This document shows positions 26,542 through 34,605 of a stretch of DNA of 64,000 bases, piece by piece (position 1 is the first letter of the stretch; each line of letters starts with the position of its first letter). The notes under the pieces are model-generated. The model was not told where the DNA came from. It saw nothing but the letters and a program-made list of their open reading frames with translations, and searched no databases. Made by a program: the position numbers and the translations under genes. Source of the DNA: Bacteroidota bacterium. GTDB taxonomy: Bacteria; Bacteroidota; Bacteroidia; Flavobacteriales; Flavobacteriaceae. The stretch is from contig JAEWHE010000015.1 of the NCBI GenBank assembly GCA_023387965.1, positions 1-64,000 of the forward strand, read 5' to 3'.

Positions 26542-28443
26542 TTACAAAGTTTCTTTTAGCCATTTAAAAAATTCTTTTTGCCAAACGTGCGCATTTTGCG
26601 GCTTCAAAACCCAATGATTTTCTTCTGGAAAGTGAATGAATCTACTTTTTATTCCTAATAATTGTGCCGCTTGAAAAGCTTCTTGGCCTTGCCCAATTGG
26701 TACTCTAAAATCTTTTCCACCTTGAATGATCAAAATAGGCGTGTCCCATTTTGTTACCATATTGATTGGATTAAACTGCGAATAAGTTTTTTGTGCCGCA
26801 GCATTCTCTTTTTCCCAATAAGCACCACCGGCATCCCAATTGTTGAAAAAAACTTCTTCGGTTGTGCCGTACATACTTTGAAGGTTGAAAACGCCACAGT
26901 GAGAAATAAAAGTTTTAAATCTTTTTTGGTGAATTCCTGCCAAATAAAACACTGAATAACCGCCGTAGCTTGCACCAACAGCACCTAAACGACTTTGGTC
27001 CACAAATTTTTCTTTCGCCACTTCATCAATTGCTGAAAGGTAATCGTCCATCACTTGTCCGCCCCAATCTTTACTTATTTTTTCGTTCCATTCCACGCCA
27101 TGTCCAGGCATTCCTCTTCGGTTTGGCGCTACAACTACGTAACCTTGAGCTGCCATCACTTGAAAATTCCATCTAAAAGAATAAAATTGTGTCAAAGCCG
27201 ATTGCGGACCTCCTTGGCAATATAATAAGGTAGGATATTTTTTATTTTTGTCGAAGTTGGGTGGCAAAATTACCCAAACCACCATTTTCTTTCCGTCAGT
27301 TGTAGTGATGTATTTTTTTTGAAAAGTACTCAGGTTTAATTTCGAATAGGTTTCAGTATTTACGTTTGTGAGTTGTTTCCAAGAATTTTTTTTAAGGTCG
27401 AAGCCAAAAATTTCATTGGCATGATTAAAATCGGATCTTGTAAGAATGACGTTGTTTCCGCTGAAACCGATGATTTCGTTTACGTCAAAATCGCCGTCTG
27501 TAATTTGTGTAACGTTAATGGCAATTCTGGTTCTACCTGGGAAATTTACTTCAAAAAGTTGTTTGGTGCCTTCAATTGGCGCGACAAAAAATATTTTTTT
27601 ACCATCTTCACTCCATTTAAAACTATCTACAGTTCCATCCCAATTTGCGGTCAGATTCATGTCGATATCATTATAGCGAACAATGATGTCGTTTTTATCG
27701 GCTTCGTAACCATCGCGTTTCATTTGCAGCCAAGTCAATTCGCCATTTGGAGAAAATGTAGGATGTGTGTCGTAACCCGGATTTTTTTCGGTTAAATTTT
27801 TGGTCGATTTTGTAGCCAAATCATATTGGTACAAATCTGTATTAGTGGAAGTTGCGTATTTTGTTCCTTGCAATTTTTTTGAAACATACACGATGCTTTT
27901 TCCATCTGGAGACCAAGTGAAATCTTCATCACCACCGAAAGGTTTTTGAGGTGAATCGAAAGGTTCGTTTGGCATAACGTCAGTGAAATTTTCTTTGTCC
28001 TTTATTTTAGAAAAAACCACGTGATTGTGCGTTCCATCGTTCCAAGTGTCCCAATGACGATAATCAAGTCCGTCGTATATTTGCACATCAGATTGTTCCA
28101 TTTCTGGATAATAATCTTTGCCTAGCACTTTTTCTACTTTAATTTCTTTGCTAAAAGCAATGTGTTTTCCGTCTGGCGAAATATTTTTATCGGTAACCAA
28201 ATTTTCGTATTCTTTAATTTCGGTGGGTTTTCCGCCGGAAACAGGGATTTGGTATATTTTTGAATCCGATTTATTTTCGGAAACATTGGGAATGCTTACT
28301 TTGTAAATGATATTTTTTCCGTCTTTAGAAAGGCCTAACGGTGAAATTCTGCCTAATTGCCAAAGTAATTCGGGTGTCATTACTGTTTGTGCCGAAGCCG
28401 AAATGCCAATCATGGTGAGAGAAATTAAAAAGATTTTTTTCAT
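26542..28443 (-). CDS. S9 family (prolyl oligopeptidase-like) peptidase, exported
   Basis: 633 residues from the ATG at 28443, which gives a signal peptide (MKKIFLISLTMIGISASAQ); the TTG-extended frame would hide it. The N-terminal half is a WD-like beta-propeller with repeated SPDGK, SPNGE and SEDGK turns. The C-terminal alpha/beta-hydrolase domain has GASYGGYSVFY (nucleophile Ser), GGKDFRVP (Asp) and FPEENHWV (His). It probably cleaves peptides in the periplasm, as DPP4- and AcylAA-peptidase relatives do. Exact specificity is not readable. Confidence 0.92.
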   Translation of the reverse strand: MKKIFLISLTMIGISASAQTVMTPELLWQLGRISPLGLSKDGKNIIYKVSIPNVSENKSDSKIYQIPVSGGKPTEIKEYENLVTDKNISPDGKHIAFSKEIKVEKVLGKDYYPEMEQSDVQIYDGLDYRHWDTWNDGTHNHVVFSKIKDKENFTDVMPNEPFDSPQKPFGGDEDFTWSPDGKSIVYVSKKLQGTKYATSTNTDLYQYDLATKSTKNLTEKNPGYDTHPTFSPNGELTWLQMKRDGYEADKNDIIVRYNDIDMNLTANWDGTVDSFKWSEDGKKIFFVAPIEGTKQLFEVNFPGRTRIAINVTQITDGDFDVNEIIGFSGNNVILTRSDFNHANEIFGFDLKKNSWKQLTNVNTETYSKLNLSTFQKKYITTTDGKKMVVWVILPPNFDKNKKYPTLLYCQGGPQSALTQFYSFRWNFQVMAAQGYVVVAPNRRGMPGHGVEWNEKISKDWGGQVMDDYLSAIDEVAKEKFVDQSRLGAVGASYGGYSVFYLAGIHQKRFKTFISHCGVFNLQSMYGTTEEVFFNNWDAGGAYWEKENAAAQKTYSQFNPINMVTKWDTPILIIQGGKDFRVPIGQGQEAFQAAQLLGIKSRFIHFPEENHWVLKPQNAHVWQKEFFKWLKETL

Positions 28444-28502
28444 TGGAAATGAATTTTTTTTTGAAAGGCTAAAAGTAACGATTTTTTCCAAGACGAAAAA
28501 TG

Positions 28503-28605
28503 GAAAACCCTTTAGCCCTGACGGGAGGGAAAAACATTTTTCTCCCGTTGAGCGGTTGCTGCGTTTAAGGGAGAAAAATTTTTGGAAGGACGACAGGAAC
28601 GACGA
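28503..28605 (+). repeat. Degenerate TAGCCCTGA-type intergenic element
   Basis: The 259-base divergent spacer contains TTTAGCCCTGACGGGAGG, a hairpin (GGGAGG...AAAAACATTTTTCTCCC) and a further GGGAGAAAAATTTTTGG copy of the arm. TAGCCCTGA also marks the outer end of the copy at 48894-49042. The AGCGGA boxes are only partly recognisable (GAGCGGTTGC). Confidence 0.4.
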
Positions 28606-28702
28606 TTACTGAAATGCCCGAACGATTCGCTTCAGAAAAAAACGATTTCGCTGAATATTTTAAAAATTATCGTTATTTTCACGGACTAAAAATTTTTACG
28701 GT

Positions 28703-29950
28703 TTGAAAAACAATAACAAGTTATTTTTCGCAATTATCCTGGCACTCGTTTTAGGGGTGGCTTTGGGAGGTTATGTGCATTATCAACGTCCGGAAAATAT
28801 TCCCGGATTTTCTCAAAATATTAAATTACTCGGAACAATTTTTATCCGATTGGTGCAAATGATTATCGCACCACTGGTTTTTTCTACGCTTGTGGTGGGA
28901 ATTGCCAAAATGGGCGACATGAAAATGGTAGGACGTGTTGGTGGCAAAGCGATGGCTTGGTTTATCACGGCTTCGCTGGTGTCACTTTCGGTAGGTTTGG
29001 CTTTGGTAAACTGGCTAAAACCTGGAAAAGGAACGTCTATCAAAATGGAAAACGTTTCTGGTGCAGAAGATTTGCTGAAAAACACAGGAACTTTTTCGCT
29101 GGAACATTTTGTAACCCATGTGGTTCCGAAAAGTATTTTTGAGGCAATGGCAACGAATGAAATTTTACAAATTGTAATTTTTGCCATTATGTTCGGGATT
29201 GCTTTGGCATCGATGGGACGTGTGGCAACACCAATTGTAAAAACACTCGACATTGTGTCGCACGTGATTTTAAAAATGGTAACTTATATTATGTGGACGG
29301 CTCCTCTTGGGGTTTTTGGTGCGGTTGCTGCGGCTGTTGCCAGTTATGGTTTTGAAATTTTTAAATTATACAAAAATTACCTGATTGATTTTTCCATTGG
29401 AATTATTGTTTTGTGGGTTTTATTGCTAGCTGTTGGTTATTTGATTTTAGGAAACCGTTTGGGTATTTTACTCAGACGAATAAAAAATCCGTTGTTAATT
29501 GCGTTTTCCACCACTTCAAGTGAGGCAGTTTTCCCGAAATTAGTGGAAGAATTAGAGCGTTTTGGATGCAAAAGCAAAATTGTTTCGTTCACATTGCCGT
29601 TAGGTTATTCATTTAATCTTGACGGAAGCATGATGTACATGACTTTTGCCAGTATGTTCATCGCTCAAGTTTATAATATCGACTTAACACTTGGCGAACA
29701 AATTACCATGTTACTCGTGCTAATGCTTACCAGCAAAGGAGTTGCGGGAGTTCCGAGAGCTTCGTTGATTGTGGTTGTCGCCACTTGTGCGATGTTCGGA
29801 ATTCCACCGGAAGGAATCGCGTTAATTTTACCAATCGATCACTTTTGTGACATGGCACGAAGCATGACAAACGTGTTAGGAAACGCTTTGGCTACAACTG
29901 CCGTTGACAAATGGGAAGCCGAACCTGAAACGGAATTTATTGAAAATTAA
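28703..29950 (+). CDS. Dicarboxylate/amino acid:cation symporter (DAACS family)
   Basis: Inner-membrane secondary transporter of the GltP/DctA type, moving C4-dicarboxylates or Glu/Asp with H+ or Na+. 415 residues. Signatures: the re-entrant loop region AFSTTSSEAVFPKL (serine-rich), YSFNLDGSMMYMTFASMFIAQ, and MLTSKGVAGVPRASLIVV. The start is a TTG, giving MKNNNKLFFAIILAL; no better in-frame ATG lies nearby. A short gap of 6 bases leads to the DedA gene. Confidence 0.92.
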   Translation: MKNNNKLFFAIILALVLGVALGGYVHYQRPENIPGFSQNIKLLGTIFIRLVQMIIAPLVFSTLVVGIAKMGDMKMVGRVGGKAMAWFITASLVSLSVGLALVNWLKPGKGTSIKMENVSGAEDLLKNTGTFSLEHFVTHVVPKSIFEAMATNEILQIVIFAIMFGIALASMGRVATPIVKTLDIVSHVILKMVTYIMWTAPLGVFGAVAAAVASYGFEIFKLYKNYLIDFSIGIIVLWVLLLAVGYLILGNRLGILLRRIKNPLLIAFSTTSSEAVFPKLVEELERFGCKSKIVSFTLPLGYSFNLDGSMMYMTFASMFIAQVYNIDLTLGEQITMLLVLMLTSKGVAGVPRASLIVVVATCAMFGIPPEGIALILPIDHFCDMARSMTNVLGNALATTAVDKWEAEPETEFIEN

Positions 29951-29956
29951 TTTGTT

Positions 29957-30655
29957 ATGGAAAATTTCGACTGGCTTCAATTACTCAATCCTGAGTTTTA
30001 CATCAATTTAAAAGTATCAGGAGTTCCCATCGGGCTTTACGTAGTACTTTTCATCGTTTTCGCCGAAACCGGACTTTTTGCAGGATTTTTTCTTCCCGGA
30101 GACAGCTTGCTCTTCCTTTCGGGAATTTACAGCAGCGAACTCGTTTCTACACTTTTCACTGTCGATTCCGGATTGGTAAATGTCACCATTTTGTCAACGC
30201 TTATCGCTATCGCCGGAATCATCGGAAACTCTTTTGGATATTGGTTTGGCGCCAAAAGTGGGTATTATTTGTACAACAAAAAAGATACCTTTTGGTTCAA
30301 GAAAAAATACCTAATCGAGTCGAGAGAATTTTTTGAAAAACACGGCGGTCGTGCCATTATTTTTGCCCGTTTCGTTCCCATCATCCGAACTTTTGCTCCA
30401 ATTGTAGCCGGAATCGTACAAATGGAAAAGAAAAAATTTATGTTTTACAACATCGTTAGTTCGGTTTTGTGGGCGTTTTCGCTGGTGTTTGCCGGACATT
30501 ATTTGTACGGTTTTTTCCTAGATAAATTTCAAATCGACCTCAAAGCCCACATCGAATTTATTGTCTTAGGAATCGTTGCCATCACCACCGTTCCGCTGAT
30601 TCTCAACTATATAAAGAAAAAAACCGCCATCAAAAAAGACCCAGAAGCAAAATAA
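29957..30655 (+). CDS. DedA family membrane protein
   Basis: 232 residues. DedA proteins are thought to flip undecaprenyl-phosphate or other lipids across the inner membrane. Signatures: GFFLPGDSLLFLSGIYSSE near residue 45 and GRAIIFARFVPIIRTFAPIVAG near 135, with conserved acid and Arg residues. Four or five hydrophobic segments are seen. Probably in one transcript with the symporter. A hairpin element lies downstream. Confidence 0.92.
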   Translation: MENFDWLQLLNPEFYINLKVSGVPIGLYVVLFIVFAETGLFAGFFLPGDSLLFLSGIYSSELVSTLFTVDSGLVNVTILSTLIAIAGIIGNSFGYWFGAKSGYYLYNKKDTFWFKKKYLIESREFFEKHGGRAIIFARFVPIIRTFAPIVAGIVQMEKKKFMFYNIVSSVLWAFSLVFAGHYLYGFFLDKFQIDLKAHIEFIVLGIVAITTVPLILNYIKKKTAIKKDPEAK

Positions 30656-30688
30656 TTTTGAGGAACGAAAAGTCAGTGATTTTTTCTA

Positions 30689-30790
30689 ATCCATGTTCCC
30701 GCTTTCCGCTGCAATTTTTTTATCAATTGCCTTTGGAAACCAAGGCAATTGATAAAAAGGATTTCCGCTACTCCCGAAACTTCGGGACGG
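30689..30790 (-). repeat. AGCGGA-box hairpin element, copy 4
   Basis: Reverse orientation. Minus strand: box 1 GTAGCGGAAATCC, a long stem TTTTTATCAATTGCCTTGG with its complement, then box 2 AATTGCAGCGGAAAGCGGG. The outer side carries the palindrome TCCCGAAACTTCGGGA (30772-30787). It lies 3' of the DedA gene. Confidence 0.75.
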
Positions 30791-30859
30791 GGTTGGGAGA
30801 AAAACCATTTTTGTTTCAGTAATCTTTTGGCTTTTTTTACATTCAGAAAACATAAAATA

Positions 30860-31978
30860 ATGCAGGCAAATTTAAGTTTCTGGGAACTCAAAAACTGGTT
30901 TTCCAATGTCGATTTTACAATCGTAGGTTCAGGAATTGTGGGAATTAACGCGGCACTTCGCTTGCGAGAGAAATTTCCTTCGGCTAAAATTATTATCCTC
31001 GAAAAAGGATTTTTGCCGCAAGGCGCGAGTACCAAAAACGCCGGTTTTGCTTGTTTTGGAAGTCTTTCGGAAATTATTGCCGACTTAAAAAACCACACCG
31101 AAGAAGAGGTTTGGCAACTCATTAAAAAACGTTGGGAAGGTTTGGCATTGCTGCGCAAAAAAATTGGCGACCAAACTTTAGATTTCAAACCTTACGGTGG
31201 TTATGAACTTTTTTTCAAGGAAAACGAAAGCCATTTTCAGGAATGTTTACAGAAAATGCCTTTCGTAAACGAGTTGCTTCGCCCGATTTTTAAAGCTGAT
31301 GTTTTCAACAAGGAAATTGACCGTTTTAATTTTGGCAACATTCACGAAGCTTTGATTTTTAATCCTTTTGAAGGACAAATTGATACCGGAAATATGATGC
31401 AGGCTTTTTTAAAATTAGTGGCTCAAGAAAATATTTTCATCCTCAATAACCAAACGGTTTCCCAATTTACTGAAACCAATAATGGGGTGGAAGTGATGAC
31501 AAACGATGTCAGTTTTTATACCAAAAAAATATTTTTTGCCACTAATGGTTTTGCTTCGCAACTCACCAATGGAGAAGTAAAACCCGCAAGAGCTCAGGTT
31601 TTAATCACCAAACCGATAAAAAATCTCGACCTCAAAGGCACGTTTCACATCGATGAAGGTTTTTACTATTTTAGAAATATCGGCGACAGAATTCTTTTTG
31701 GTGGCGCGAGAAACGAAGACTTTGAAGGAGAAACTACCACGCAATTTGGTGAAACAGAAATTATACAAAACAAGCTCGAAGCAATTTTAAAAGAAGTAAT
31801 TTTGCCCAACCAAATTTTCGAAATCGAACACCGCTGGAGTGGCATCATGGGAATGGGTTCGGGTAAAAATCCAATTGTTCGCCAACTCTCCGAAAATGTT
31901 TTTTGTGGCGTGAGGTTAGGAGGAATGGGAGTTGCCATTGGAAGTATCATTGGTAAAGAACTCGCAGATTTGGTTTAA
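30860..31978 (+). CDS. FAD-dependent oxidoreductase (DAO family)
   Basis: 372 residues from the ATG at 30860; the upstream extension to 30749 runs through the repeat element and is rejected. The N-terminal Rossmann fold FTIVGSGIVGINAALRL binds FAD. ASTKNAGFACFGS follows, as in amine and D-amino-acid oxidases, and the C-terminus has FCGVRLGGMGVAIGS. It likely oxidises an amine or amino acid; the substrate is unknown. It is 11 bases before mtgA, so the two are probably co-transcribed. Confidence 0.88.
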   Translation: MQANLSFWELKNWFSNVDFTIVGSGIVGINAALRLREKFPSAKIIILEKGFLPQGASTKNAGFACFGSLSEIIADLKNHTEEEVWQLIKKRWEGLALLRKKIGDQTLDFKPYGGYELFFKENESHFQECLQKMPFVNELLRPIFKADVFNKEIDRFNFGNIHEALIFNPFEGQIDTGNMMQAFLKLVAQENIFILNNQTVSQFTETNNGVEVMTNDVSFYTKKIFFATNGFASQLTNGEVKPARAQVLITKPIKNLDLKGTFHIDEGFYYFRNIGDRILFGGARNEDFEGETTTQFGETEIIQNKLEAILKEVILPNQIFEIEHRWSGIMGMGSGKNPIVRQLSENVFCGVRLGGMGVAIGSIIGKELADLV

Positions 31979-31989
31979 AATAATAATTT

Positions 31990-32667
31990 ATGCTTCGCAA
32001 AATTTTTAAATTTTTATGGAAATGTGCCCTTTGGTTTTTGGGCGTGTCGGTTTTTTTTGTCATCTTATTCAAATACGTTCCGGTTCCGTTTACGCCATTG
32101 ATGGGCATTCGCGCTTTGGAACAAAAAGCTAACGGAAAAGAAATGACTTGCAGCCATGATTGGATTTCGCTTGATGAAATGTCAGAAAATTATCCAAAAG
32201 CGGTAATTGCCAGCGAAGATGCTACGTTTATTGATCATTATGGTTTCGATTTTAAAGCCATTCAAAAAGCATTTAAAAATAATTCCAAAGGAAAAAAATT
32301 AAAAGGCGGAAGTACGATTTCGCAGCAAACTGCTAAAAATGTTTTTCTCTGGCAAGGCCGAAGTTATTTACGCAAAGGTCTGGAAGCCTATTTTACCGTT
32401 TTAATCGAAATTTTTTGGAGCAAAGAACGCATCATGGAAGTGTATCTCAACAGCATTGAAATGGGTGATGGCGTTTATGGCGTTCAAGCTGCTTCACAAC
32501 ATTGGTACCACAAAAATGCCGATCAGGTTAGTAAAAGGGAAGCTGCCGGAGTTGCTGCTATTTTGCCAAATCCCAGAAAATACAAAGCCAGCAATTCTTC
32601 CGGATATATTGAGAGGCGAAAATCCAGAATTATGCGTCACATGCGTTACGTGAAACTCGATTACTAA
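31990..32667 (+). CDS. mtgA: Monofunctional biosynthetic peptidoglycan transglycosylase
   Basis: Polymerises lipid II into glycan strands. 225 residues with an N-terminal membrane anchor (FLWKCALWFLGVSVFFVILF). GT51 motifs: SEDATFIDHYGFD with the catalytic Glu, GGSTISQQTAKNVFL, RKGLEAYFTVLIE, KERIMEVYLNSIEMGDGVYG, and AAILPNPRKY. No transpeptidase domain follows, so it is the monofunctional form. Four bases separate it from the next gene. Confidence 0.95.
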   Translation: MLRKIFKFLWKCALWFLGVSVFFVILFKYVPVPFTPLMGIRALEQKANGKEMTCSHDWISLDEMSENYPKAVIASEDATFIDHYGFDFKAIQKAFKNNSKGKKLKGGSTISQQTAKNVFLWQGRSYLRKGLEAYFTVLIEIFWSKERIMEVYLNSIEMGDGVYGVQAASQHWYHKNADQVSKREAAGVAAILPNPRKYKASNSSGYIERRKSRIMRHMRYVKLDY

Positions 32668-32671
32668 AAAA

Positions 32672-33610
32672 ATGCTCAAGAAAATTCCCCATTTCCTACT
32701 GATTTTTTTCACCACTACTTTTGCGCAAAATCGGGCTGAGGTTGGCATTACAGTTGATAACGACTTGTTCACTTCATCCGTTTACGACCGTTACTACACC
32801 AGCGGAATGGAGATTTTTTACCGATATCTCAATGAAAATCCTTCGGAGAAAATTTTGAAAAAGACAACCGAATTCCGTTTTGGGCAAAAAATTTACAATC
32901 CTTACACCGTCGAAGCCGCCGAAATCCGAAAACACGATCGTCCGTTTGCCGGTTTTTTGTATGGCGAATTTGCCACGTCGAGATTTTATCAAAATCAAAG
33001 CTATTTCAAGATTGGAGCACGAGCAGGCGTGATTGGTCCAGCTTCCGGAGCTGAAGGTTTTCAAAAATTATTTCATAAAACTTTTGGTTATAAAGATGTT
33101 GAAGGTTGGCAATATCAAATCCCGAATACCTTAGTTTTACAGTTGGAATCGGCTTACGCCAAAACCATAGCTTCGGGTGAAGATATTGATTTTCTGGCAA
33201 AAGCCAATATTTCGGCGGGAACTGCATTTACACAAATTTCTGCAGGACCAATAGCACGATTTGCCTTATGGAAAAAATTGTTGCCCATGCACGAGTCGAA
33301 TTTGCTAAATGCTTCACTTCAGCAAGAAAAAGAGGTATTTAAAACCCAAAAAGAATTCTACTTTTATGTTAATCCTTCGCTAAATTATCAGTTATACGAC
33401 GCTACCATTCAAGGCAGTTTGTTTAACGACGAAAGTCAAGTTACTTATAATTTGATTCCGTTTCGCTTCAATGCTGAAGCCGGATTGCGTTACCGAAGCA
33501 ACCATTGGAACTTACATTATCTTTTTATTTATCGTGGAAAAGAACTCAGCAATCACAAGATTGAAGGTTATTTCTATGGTTCGATTGGCGCAAGTTACCT
33601 CATTTACTAA
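32672..33610 (+). CDS. LpxR-like outer-membrane lipid A deacylase family protein
   Basis: 312 residues with a signal peptide (MLKKIPHFLLIFFTTTFAQ). The mature part matches the LpxR/DUF2219 pattern: VDNDLFTSSVYDRYYTSGME (conserved ND and YTxG), then KHDRPFAGFLYGEF, and alternating beta-strands fitting a 12-strand barrel. LpxR removes the 3'-acyloxyacyl chain of lipid A in Salmonella and Helicobacter. The activity here is inferred from family resemblance. It is 4 bases after mtgA, in an envelope-related cluster. Confidence 0.82.
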   Translation: MLKKIPHFLLIFFTTTFAQNRAEVGITVDNDLFTSSVYDRYYTSGMEIFYRYLNENPSEKILKKTTEFRFGQKIYNPYTVEAAEIRKHDRPFAGFLYGEFATSRFYQNQSYFKIGARAGVIGPASGAEGFQKLFHKTFGYKDVEGWQYQIPNTLVLQLESAYAKTIASGEDIDFLAKANISAGTAFTQISAGPIARFALWKKLLPMHESNLLNASLQQEKEVFKTQKEFYFYVNPSLNYQLYDATIQGSLFNDESQVTYNLIPFRFNAEAGLRYRSNHWNLHYLFIYRGKELSNHKIEGYFYGSIGASYLIY

Positions 33611-33644
33611 TTTTTTTTTCTTATCTTTAAAAGAAAAAGAAAAG

Positions 33645-33944
33645 ATGAATCACCACCAGAACCCACAAGTTTTAGAAGCCATCCATCATTTGCGAGACAA
33701 TGGTTTCATGGTAGATTTTCGAATTGAAGAAAACTGCCTCAAAATTAGCGATGCCAAATATAAATGTGAAGAATTTGAAATTCTCGAAGTATTTAAGCAC
33801 AAAAGTGAATTTGACAATGATCAAGATACAACCATTTATGGCATTGAATCTACCGATGGTGTGAAAGGCATTCTCATCACCACCGACGGAATGGAAATCG
33901 ACGGAAAATCTCCAGATGTGATGAAAAAATTAGAGATGCATTAA
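33645..33944 (+). CDS. Small conserved protein of unknown function
   Basis: 99 residues from the ATG at 33645; the longer frame back to 33471 overlaps the LpxR-like gene in another frame. No signal peptide. It reads as a small alpha/beta domain: an N-terminal helix (PQVLEAIHHLRDNGF), then strands FRIEENCLKISDAKYKCEEF and STDGVKGILITTDG. Similar small proteins in Bacteroidota are sometimes labelled phosphoribosylpyrophosphate synthetase, but no PRPP motif is present, so that name is not supported. Confidence 0.8.
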   Translation: MNHHQNPQVLEAIHHLRDNGFMVDFRIEENCLKISDAKYKCEEFEILEVFKHKSEFDNDQDTTIYGIESTDGVKGILITTDGMEIDGKSPDVMKKLEMH

Positions 33945-33985
33945 AAAAAAGAGGTTCAACAATTTGTTGAACCTCTTTTTTTTTT
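33945..33985. terminator. Bidirectional terminator before trxA
   Basis: A 16-bp stem AAAAAAGAGGTTCAAC and its complement around AATTT, with T runs on both strands, between two convergent stop codons. Confidence 0.9.
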
Positions 33986-33997
33986 TAAGATAAATTA

Positions 33998-34315
33998 TTA
34001 CAACAAAGCATCCAAAGCTTCAGTGTAATTTTGTTTTGGTGCTACGCCAACTTGACGTCCCACAACTTCACCATTTTGGAACACCAAAACAGTTGGGATG
34101 TTTCTTACACCATATTTTGCAGCAAATTCTTGATTTGCATCAACATCTACTTTTCCAACCACGGCTTTTCCAGCATATTCTTCGCTAATTTGGTCAATAA
34201 TTGGTCCTACCATGCGGCAAGGTCCACACCAAGCAGCCCAAAAATCTACCAAAACCGGTTTGTCTGATTTCAACACAACTTCTTCAAAAGTTGCATCAGT
34301 TATTGCTTGTGCCAT
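33998..34315 (-). CDS. trxA: Thioredoxin
   Basis: Cytoplasmic disulfide reductase. 105 residues. The active site is WC30GPC33 in FWAAWCGPCRMVGP; the cis-Pro follows in VRNIPTVLVF. No signal peptide or extra domain. It has its own -7 box (34342-34349) and terminator, so it is a single-gene unit. Confidence 0.97.
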   Translation of the reverse strand: MAQAITDATFEEVVLKSDKPVLVDFWAAWCGPCRMVGPIIDQISEEYAGKAVVGKVDVDANQEFAAKYGVRNIPTVLVFQNGEVVGRQVGVAPKQNYTEALDALL

Positions 34316-34341
34316 AAATTTTTTGTTTTTAGTTTAAAGAA

Positions 34342-34349
34342 CAAATTTA
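34342..34349 (-). promoter_or_regulatory. -7 box of trxA
   Basis: Minus-strand TAAATTTG matches TAnnTTTG, 26 bases before the ATG. Confidence 0.5.
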
Positions 34350-34433
34350 GCCAAATTATGTGATAATAAGTGTTAACAAAAATTGGTTTTGGCTATTTGT
34401 GCATTATCAAATGTTATTTTTATCAAAATTTGG

Positions 34434-34605
34434 GCAGCGATTCCCGCTTCTCGCTTTAAGTTTGCTCAAAAATAAAATTTTGCAACGCTTTTATACATCC
34501 GAAAATTCGAGACCGTTCGTCGCTGTGAAAAATCGGCAAAACTATTTTATTTTTTTCGCAAAGCTCTCCGCTGCTCTCGAAGCTTCGGGACAAGCTGCGA
34601 TGCAT
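34434..34605 (-). repeat. AGCGGA-box hairpin element, copy 5 (diverged)
   Basis: Directly 3' of dnaE. Minus strand: GCAGCGGAGAGCTTT (box 1-like), arms AAAAAATAAAATAGTTTTGC and GCAAAATTTTATTTTT that pair with one bulge around about 60 nt, then AGCGAGAAGCGGGAATCG (box 2-like). Outside box 1 lies TCGAAGCTTCGGGA. It fills most of the 290-base trxA-dnaE spacer; I see no gene there. Confidence 0.6.
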